Source: a virus
Strand: one strand, 5' to 3'
DNA length: 33,470 nucleotides
Virus record (IMG/VR): IMGVR_UViG_3300034111_000748
Span: 1 to 33,470 of that record
Shown here piece by piece: positions 28,576 to 33,470 of this stretch. The first letter of the stretch is position 1, and each line of letters starts with the position of its first letter. Below the pieces are notes generated by a model. That model saw only the letters and a list, made by a program, of their open reading frames with translations. It was not told the origin of the DNA and ran no database searches. A program made the translations under genes and the position numbers.

Positions 28576-29329
28576 TTCTTCCCCTCGATCTCGCCGCGCA
28601 CGGCGAAGAACTCGCGATCTATCCGCATCAGAAGCGACACCTCGTCAGGCCGCATCTCCGCGCCGGTCAGCCTCGACCATGCGTCGAGATCGGCCCAGGA
28701 CAGCGGCTCGGCACCGTTGAAGCCGACGCGGCGACCTTGGTGCAGATCCAGCCACGCCGACCATATGTGTTCGCCCCACGCGGGCAACGGTGGCCCGTCG
28801 AGGCCCGCAGGGCGGCGTCCCAGCTGCCGCGCGACACTCTCCAGGTGGTCGCGCTTGCGACCGCCCTTGCGCGGCAGGTCGAGGTCGAAACGGTGACGCG
28901 CGAAGGCGATCAGTTCGCCGTCGCGCTCAGCCAGTTTCCCAGGTCGCCGATATGCTCCTCGACCTGTCGGCGCACCCAAGCGAAGGTCGGATCGCTCATC
29001 AGTTCGCGCTTCGCCGCTTCGTCGCACTCGACGTCGAGCGGGTCGCCGGCCAGCGAATAGAGCCGCCAGCCGGTGATGAGCGCCACCAGCATCCCGACCT
29101 GTTCGGCCTCGATGTCGTCAGCGGTCAGCTTCGCCGCGCGACGGTCGAGGCGCGCGATGGCGGATGCGCGACGCTGCGCGCCAGCCTCGCGGCTGTCGAG
29201 CGACAGGCAGTCGATGTACGCCGGATCGCCATCGCGCGACAGAAGCGGCGGACGACCGGCGACGGGGATCGAGAGATAGCAGCGCGTCGGCTTGTCCACC
29301 GACGCGCCGAGACCAGAGAAACGCGACAT
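28572..29329 (-). CDS. Tail assembly chaperone, -1 frameshift product (gpGT-like)
   Basis: About 252 residues if ribosomes shift at 28940-28934: 132 residues of the G-like protein, then 120 residues in the -1 frame ending at the TGA at 28572. The extension reads 'LAERDGELIAFARHRFDLDLPRKGGRKRDHLESVARQLGRR' and then 'WGEHIWSAWLDLHQGRRVGFNGAEPLSWADLDAWSRLTG', typical of phage GT-type extensions. It has no start codon or ribosome site of its own near its beginning. Its stop overlaps the tape measure start. In lambda, a few percent shifting is needed for a functional tail; the same is expected here. Confidence 0.88.
28910..29329 (-). CDS. Tail assembly chaperone, unshifted product (gpG-like)
   Basis: 139 residues, start next to the tail tube stop. 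Helical with 'RRAAKLTADDIEAEQVGMLVALITGWRLYSLAGDPLDVECD' and 'KRELMSDPTFAWVRRQVEEHIGDLGNWLSATAN'. That matches the phage tail assembly chaperones of the lambda G position: between the tail tube and the tape measure, with a slippery site just before the stop. It would bind the tape measure and gather tail tube proteins around it. Confidence 0.87.
   Translation of the reverse strand: MSRFSGLGASVDKPTRCYLSIPVAGRPPLLSRDGDPAYIDCLSLDSREAGAQRRASAIARLDRRAAKLTADDIEAEQVGMLVALITGWRLYSLAGDPLDVECDEAAKRELMSDPTFAWVRRQVEEHIGDLGNWLSATAN
28934..28940 (-). promoter_or_regulatory. -1 ribosomal frameshift site (G-GGA-AAC)
   Basis: In the G-like reading frame the seven bases read G GGA AAC, an ideal X-XXY-YYZ slippery heptamer closely related to the GGGAAAG of lambda G/GT. 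The zero frame stops 22 bases downstream (28912-28910), and the -1 frame stays open for 120 codons, exactly to the tape measure gene. Confidence 0.9.
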
Positions 29330-29331
29330 GC

Positions 29332-30588
29332 TCAGGCCGCCGTGTCGTGGATTCTGATCGTGGTCGTGTCTCTGCCGGCGGCGCTGCCGGTGTAGCGCAG
29401 CGCTTGGAACGGCAGCGAGATCGTCTGACCATTCGCGCCGGACAGCGGCATGTCCGCGCCGCCGAGCTTGACGCGCGGGAGGTAGATGCAGATCGCATCG
29501 GCATTCGCCGCCGAGCCACTATCGACGCGCACGATCAGCTGAAGCTCGCTCTCGTTCAAAAACGCATTGAACAAGGCGAAATCTTCCACGAACGCCGACA
29601 CCGTGCCGGTGACATTCGCGCGACCGAGGAAGATCTCGGGCGCGATGTTCTGGTTGATGACCGCTTGCATTTCGGCCTCGAGATCGAGCGCGATATCGAT
29701 GCCGGTCACGATGCCGAGCGGCGACGAGCCAGCGTCTGGAGACAGGATCAGGCCGTTGGCCGAAGCGCACGCCGAGGTCGTCGTCGCGGCGGTCGGAGCG
29801 GTGAAGTAGGGCGCGCTGCCCGCCGAGAGCGACACCGCGTTGCGGCCCATGACAGGGATCTCCACCGTCGAGAGACCGGTGGCCGGGAGCGACAGCGAAT
29901 AGCCCGACACGCGGCATTCGGTGAAGAGGCGCGACAGATCCAAGTCCTCGCGATATTCCTCGATGCCGAACTTGCGCGCCGTGAAGCCCGAGGCCGGAAC
30001 GATGGTGGTCTTGCCGGGGCGCGACAGGTTGAACGAGGTATCCGCCACCGCATCGGTCGTCGGCGCGGGGCTGACGGTGACGGTGCGATTCGACGTTCCG
30101 CCGAAGCTGCGGATCACGAAATTGCGGTCGTTGTTCGCAGCCGTCGCGAGGCTCGTGAAGCGGATGATGTCACCGACGCGCAGACCGCTCGTCACCGGAT
30201 CGCCCGCCGTGAAGGTGAACGTCGAGGTCGAGCTGTCGCTGGTGACGCTGGTGAACTGCGTGTTCGACAGCGACAGCGACGAGACCGCCGCGTCGCGGTG
30301 CGCGGCGACCAAAAGCTCGAAATAGGTGCTCGGCGAAAGCTCGCCCGAGATCGCACCCTCGACGCGCCGCAGCCCGTGGCGGAAGTCCGCGATCTGCCGG
30401 TCGGTGCGGATCTCCTCGGACTGATAGCTGTCCTTGACCAGGTTGAGACTGGACGAGACCCGCCGCAGCACCTGACCGCCGGACGTGCCGGGGTCGGTCG
30501 CGGTGTTCGGCTCGCTGTTGGCCGTGATCGACCCGCTGGAATACGCCTTGTAGACGATGCGTGACTGCACGCCTTCGGAAATTGGCAT
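29332..30588 (-). CDS. Major tail tube protein
   Basis: 418 residues; AAGGAG site 7 bases before ATG. The opening 'MPISEGVQSRIVYKAYSSGSI' and the block 'SEEIRTDRQIADFRHGLRRVEGAISGELSP' are typical of a large family of phage tail tube proteins. A domain with 'GDIIRFTSLATAANNDRNFVIRSF' (about 140-190) is inserted, and the C-terminus is a beta-sandwich. It polymerises in stacked rings around the tape measure. Longer than lambda gpV, because of the insert and a decorated C-terminus. High expression is likely, as it has the strongest ribosome site in this block. Confidence 0.93.
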   Translation of the reverse strand: MPISEGVQSRIVYKAYSSGSITANSEPNTATDPGTSGGQVLRRVSSSLNLVKDSYQSEEIRTDRQIADFRHGLRRVEGAISGELSPSTYFELLVAAHRDAAVSSLSLSNTQFTSVTSDSSTSTFTFTAGDPVTSGLRVGDIIRFTSLATAANNDRNFVIRSFGGTSNRTVTVSPAPTTDAVADTSFNLSRPGKTTIVPASGFTARKFGIEEYREDLDLSRLFTECRVSGYSLSLPATGLSTVEIPVMGRNAVSLSAGSAPYFTAPTAATTTSACASANGLILSPDAGSSPLGIVTGIDIALDLEAEMQAVINQNIAPEIFLGRANVTGTVSAFVEDFALFNAFLNESELQLIVRVDSGSAANADAICIYLPRVKLGGADMPLSGANGQTISLPFQALRYTGSAAGRDTTTIRIHDTAA

Positions 30589-30599
30589 CTCGGGTCTCC

Positions 30600-31034
30600 T
30601 TACCCTTGGAACCTGTATTGGAACGGGATCGACGCGCCGCGACTATACCACGCGCCGTTCGAGCGTGAGGTGTCGGCTATGCCGACAATCGGACCTGTGA
30701 AGCTGAGATTGCCCGCGCGCCGCGCGCGAAGCGCCACGACGGCGGCGTCGAGGAGGTCGAGGGTGACATCCTCACCGATGCCAACCTCGCTGAACACGCG
30801 CACAGCGACCGCGCCGAACCAGAGCCGCTCGTTGGCGAGCGAGCCGCCGCCGAATGCGCGCATCTCCTCGCGACTGAACTCGGTGTGCAAATGCAGCCAG
30901 TGCTGCACCTCGCCCGGCGTCGGCGTGTCGGGATGCGCGTTTTCGTGCCAGATGACGCGATAGGTCTCGCCGTGCGACCACCGCGCATCCCAGACTGCCT
31001 TGATCTCGGCTCGGATGGTGGTGCGGAGGCTCAT
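30600..31034 (-). CDS. Tail terminator protein (stand-alone copy)
   Basis: 144 residues; start overlaps the fusion gene's stop (ATGA). 'LRTTIRAEIKAVWDARWSHGETYRVIWHENAHPDTPTPGEVQHWLHLHTEF', 'VAVRVFSEVGIGEDVTLDLLDAAVVALRAR' and 'FQYRF' at the end follow the lambda gpU-type layout. It is encoded directly before the tail tube gene, as expected for the ring that caps the tail and joins it to the head. It is clearly homologous to the C-terminal 142 residues of the preceding gene, so the phage has two versions of the domain. Confidence 0.85.
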   Translation of the reverse strand: MSLRTTIRAEIKAVWDARWSHGETYRVIWHENAHPDTPTPGEVQHWLHLHTEFSREEMRAFGGGSLANERLWFGAVAVRVFSEVGIGEDVTLDLLDAAVVALRARRAGNLSFTGPIVGIADTSRSNGAWYSRGASIPFQYRFQG

Positions 31035-32644
31035 GCCCGGTACTCATACGTCCAGGGCATCATCGTGCCACGGATGAACCACGCGCCGTCCTCGGTCGCG
31101 CTATCGAAGATCTCGGTGGAGCCCTCGATGAACGACAGCCCGGCCTCGCGGCGCGAGCGGTAGACACCGACCGCGTCATCGAGCAGGTCGAGCGCGGCGT
31201 CGTCACCGTAGCCGGTCTCGGCGATCACTCGGATTTCCACCGTCCCGCGCCACTCGCGGTCGGACGCCTCGCGACCGCCGGCATAGGCGTGCACATCCTC
31301 GCCGTCGAAGTCCACCATGACATGCACCCACGCGCGCGCCTCGCCGGGCTCAGGGACGCTCTCGTTGTCGTTGACCTGCCAGAGTACCCGGTAGGTCGTT
31401 CCATGCGGCCAGCGGGCATCCCAGGCGCTCCTGATGGCATCGCGGATGACGCGCAGCGTGCCGGGAGGCGCGATAAGTTGGATGCGCGGCGGGATGCCGC
31501 CGATGGCGATGGCCGCTGCGGCGACCTCGATGGCCTTGCCCGCCGCGAGCGTCGGAGACGCGGCGGTGAGCGTGATGGTGGCGACCGGGACGGCGATGCT
31601 CTTGCCCGCCGCCAGTTGCGGCGCGAGCGCCGCGAGAACCTGAGCCGAGGCGAGCGGGACGGCGATGCTCTTGCCCGCCGAGATCGCCGGCGCTTCGCCG
31701 CCGAGGAGGATGGTGGCGGCGGGAACATCCACGCTGATGCCGGAAGCCGCCTGGATGGTCGGTGGTGCGGCAGAGAGCGCGACGGTGGCCGAGGGTGCCG
31801 CGACGCTCTTTCCGCTCGCCACGGACGGGGAAATCGCCGCCAGCGTGATCGCGGCGGCGGGAACGGTGATGGCGTCGCCGACCGAGACGGTCGGGGCAGA
31901 TGCCGAAAGCGTGATGTTCGCCGCCGGAACCGCGACACGCTTGCCCGCGCTGATCGACGGGGCGCTCGCCGCGAGGCTGATCGTCGCAGCTGGAACGGTG
32001 ACGGACTTGCCCGTCCTGATCGCAGGAACCTCGCCACCCATGAGCAGGGCGGCGGTGGGAACGGTGACGACCTTGCCCGCCGAGATCGTCGGCGCGCTGG
32101 CGGCGAGGCTGATCGTCGCGGCGGGAACGGTAACCGTTGCGCCAGTCGAGGTCTGGATGGTTGGCGCGTTGGCAGCGATAGTGATGGTCGCTGCGGGCGC
32201 GAGGATGTTGACCGCCGCCGCGCCGTAGAGGTTGGCGAAGAGGAACAGCAGCCCCTGAATGCCGGTGCCAGTTTGGACTTCTGGCGCAGATGCTGCGATC
32301 TGGATTGATGCCGATGGGACAGATACCGATTTCCCCGCGCCTAGTGCTGGAGCAGTAGCGGCGATGGAGATCGTAGCGGCGGGGACGGCGATGCTCTTAC
32401 CCGCCGAGATGCTCGGGGCGTTGCCTAAAATTGCAATCGCCGCAGCAGGAACGACGACTCTTTTGCCCGCTGAAATGCTCGGGGCGTTCGCTGAAAGCGT
32501 GATGGCGACAGCGGGAGCGATGACGCTCTTGCCCGACGCAATTGTGGGTGAGATAGCCGCAAGGCTGATTGTGGCGGCTGGAACAGATACTTGCGTCGGC
32601 GGCTGAAATAGGACCGAGACACCAGGAACCCTCACCCGCAGCAT
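31031..32644 (-). CDS. Repeat protein fused to a tail-terminator domain
   Basis: 537 residues. Residues 18-388 are about 16 copies of a 22-residue repeat (consensus like 'SVxVPAATIxLAAxAPxIxAGK'), with one 17-residue hydrophobic insert (residues about 127-143, 'GIQGLLFLFANLYGAAA') after the fifth. Residues 396-537 are a gpU-like domain: 'IRDAIRSAWDARWPHGTTYRVLWQ', 'VEIRVIAETGYGDDAALDLLDDAVGVY', 'WTYEYRA', parallel to the next gene from end to end. The repeat has two short strands and a turn per unit, suggesting a beta-solenoid or fibrous rod. VPAA-type repeats are known in other phage proteins but have no assigned function. It probably places a rod at the neck of the virion. Confidence 0.88.
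   Translation of the reverse strand: MLRVRVPGVSVLFQPPTQVSVPAATISLAAISPTIASGKSVIAPAVAITLSANAPSISAGKRVVVPAAAIAILGNAPSISAGKSIAVPAATISIAATAPALGAGKSVSVPSASIQIAASAPEVQTGTGIQGLLFLFANLYGAAAVNILAPAATITIAANAPTIQTSTGATVTVPAATISLAASAPTISAGKVVTVPTAALLMGGEVPAIRTGKSVTVPAATISLAASAPSISAGKRVAVPAANITLSASAPTVSVGDAITVPAAAITLAAISPSVASGKSVAAPSATVALSAAPPTIQAASGISVDVPAATILLGGEAPAISAGKSIAVPLASAQVLAALAPQLAAGKSIAVPVATITLTAASPTLAAGKAIEVAAAAIAIGGIPPRIQLIAPPGTLRVIRDAIRSAWDARWPHGTTYRVLWQVNDNESVPEPGEARAWVHVMVDFDGEDVHAYAGGREASDREWRGTVEIRVIAETGYGDDAALDLLDDAVGVYRSRREAGLSFIEGSTEIFDSATEDGAWFIRGTMMPWTYEYRA
31481..32593 (-). repeat. 66-bp coding tandem repeat array (22 residues x 16)
   Basis: The array encodes the repeat part of the fusion protein. 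Repeats differ at DNA level, but some are nearly identical: GCGAGGCTGATCGTCGC is found at 31971-31987 and again at 32103-32119, exactly two units (132 bases) apart. This suggests recent unit duplication and a potential for length change by recombination. Confidence 0.85.
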
Positions 32645-32645
32645 G

Positions 32646-33407
32646 TCAGTCCCCGATCAGCGGCGGGCGGTTGGCGAACGGATGGTCAGCTGCGAGGGGG
32701 ATAGCCCATTTCCAAGCCATATACCCTTCGATGACCTGTCTTTGAGCGTCCGAAGCGGCAAAAGGGTAGACTAAAACCTCGCCCAGTTCACCGCCGCCCC
32801 AAGTGTCGTAAGGAGGATGACCAAATCTTGTGACGGTGGACCCCGACCAAGTCAACGAATATGACGTAACCGAAGATCCGTTTCCGGCTGTCAATATTTG
32901 AGTGCTTGAAATTGATGAGTAAAAAATATTCCAACTGTCTGGCTTAAATCGATACCCAGCCCTGCCCGTGCCGCCAAACTCAGATTGAAGATATACCTCG
33001 CTTGCTCCCGTGAACGATGTCCTCATCGGAATGTAGGTTATTTCGCTGTTGCTGCCATTCAAATTGCTCCAAAGCCTTTTGTTCGTTCCAGCTAAAGCAG
33101 ATTTAAAAACTGCAATGTTTGTTTGCTCTGTATATGTTTTTGAAAAAGCCGCAGTTACTGTTGGAGTTGAGGCATAAGCAATTGAATTAAATCCGTTTTG
33201 TGATTCAATTTTTAGCGTAGGAGCGGTGCTTGTCGGAGACAGATTCAGCCCATTGCCGCTCTTGTCACGCCACTCCGAAACGCCCGTTGCGACCGTGATC
33301 GTGCTGAGATCCGAAGCGTCAAACCAAGCGTCAGGACGCAGGACCTCCGGCGTCCACAGCCGCCCCTGCCCCCGCGCGCTATCGTATTCGGACAGCCCGC
33401 GCGGCAT
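32646..33407 (-). CDS. LamG/jelly-roll-like protein, lower GC
   Basis: 253 residues; TGATG overlap at the start. 'RPDAWFDASDLSTITVATGVSEWRDKSGNGLNLSPT' at the start and 'GELGEVLVYPFAASDAQRQVIEGYMAWKWAIPLAADHPFANRPP' at the end are features of a concanavalin/LamG-like jelly-roll family found in phage structural genes. Such domains often bind sugars. The middle of the gene (about 32,860-33,240) is much richer in A and T than its surroundings, a sign of transfer. Position between head and tail genes suggests a neck or virion surface protein. Confidence 0.82.
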   Translation of the reverse strand: MPRGLSEYDSARGQGRLWTPEVLRPDAWFDASDLSTITVATGVSEWRDKSGNGLNLSPTSTAPTLKIESQNGFNSIAYASTPTVTAAFSKTYTEQTNIAVFKSALAGTNKRLWSNLNGSNSEITYIPMRTSFTGASEVYLQSEFGGTGRAGYRFKPDSWNIFYSSISSTQILTAGNGSSVTSYSLTWSGSTVTRFGHPPYDTWGGGELGEVLVYPFAASDAQRQVIEGYMAWKWAIPLAADHPFANRPPLIGD

Positions 33408-33470
33408 CAGACCGCTTCTTCGTTCCAGGGGCGGACGTAAAGTTCGTTGCTGCTTGACGCCAGCGTCACG
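33407..33470 (-). CDS. 3' end of an unidentified gene (5' part outside window)
   Basis: Only the last 20 codons and stop are visible, ending '...SSSNELYVRPWNEEAV'; the TGA overlaps the next ATG (TGATG), which supports a real coding end. Another frame of the same stretch also stays open into the LamG gene, so the frame choice rests on the stop overlap. Product not identified. By position it is a head-completion, neck or surface protein. Confidence 0.5.
   Translation of the reverse strand, partial: VTLASSSNELYVRPWNEEAV

Noticed and set aside
28572-29027. Independent gene for the second chaperone ORF with its own start
   Set aside because: The upstream part is out-of-frame text of the G-like gene and there is no ribosome site; the slippery heptamer explains the expression.
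29164-30564. 466-codon plus-strand open frame
   Set aside because: Antisense to the tail tube protein; Arg-rich shadow without domain features.
31289-32308. Plus-strand frames with repeats opposite the repeat protein
   Set aside because: The periodicity is only the complement of the coding repeats; these frames have no ribosome sites and lie against the operon direction.

Overview
The window is most of the genome of a tailed double-stranded DNA phage with a long non-contractile tail (siphovirus). It has an HK97-type head and a lambda/GTA-like tail tip. High GC, a GTA-type three-TM holin, a GapR-like protein, a carph-isopro-like HTH, DUF6378 and familiar small virion proteins point to an alphaproteobacterial host. 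The host is inferred, not shown. I see no integrase, clear CI-type repressor, partition genes, tRNA, rRNA, insertion sequence or CRISPR array. No gene-free stretch exceeds about 180 bases.

Layout by reading direction. Two transcription units appear to diverge near 14.75-14.9 kb. The leftward unit starts with a small Cro-like HTH protein and runs through a second HTH protein, DUF6378, a RusA resolvase, GapR, a PD-(D/E)XK nuclease, a probable ssDNA-binding protein and a primase-helicase (14.7-8.9 kb). A repeat-rich candidate origin follows (8.75-8.92 kb). Then come two unknown genes, an HNH packaging nuclease, a candidate cos region, small and large terminase, portal, prohead protease, major capsid protein, decoration-type proteins and a head-tail connector that runs off the left edge. 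The same strand re-enters at the right edge with neck and tail genes. These are a LamG-like protein, a remarkable 22-residue-repeat/tail-terminator fusion, a second tail terminator, the tail tube protein, a -1 frameshifted chaperone pair, the tape measure, four tip proteins and a collar fiber. They end in a lysis region: XhlA-like protein, metallophosphoesterase, two overlapping small ORFs, holin and M15 endolysin.

The rightward unit (14.9-19.1 kb) is a chain of small, tightly overlapping accessory genes. It includes a DGQHR/ParB-like protein, an HNH nuclease, an orphan recombinase-type HTH, three coiled-coil genes with near-identical junctions and an HExxH protein. It meets the leftward unit tail to tail at 19,097-19,100, where one CTAG supplies the stop codon on both strands.

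How it works together. Replication probably uses the AEP primase-helicase with host polymerase, because no phage DNA polymerase is visible. The SSB-like protein, nuclease and RusA would handle recombination and branch removal. TerS, TerL and HNH would cut and package at the cos region. The most unusual part is the neck region (31.0-33.4 kb), where a duplicated tail-terminator domain carries 16 repeats next to a lectin-like gene. It could encode a neck appendage.
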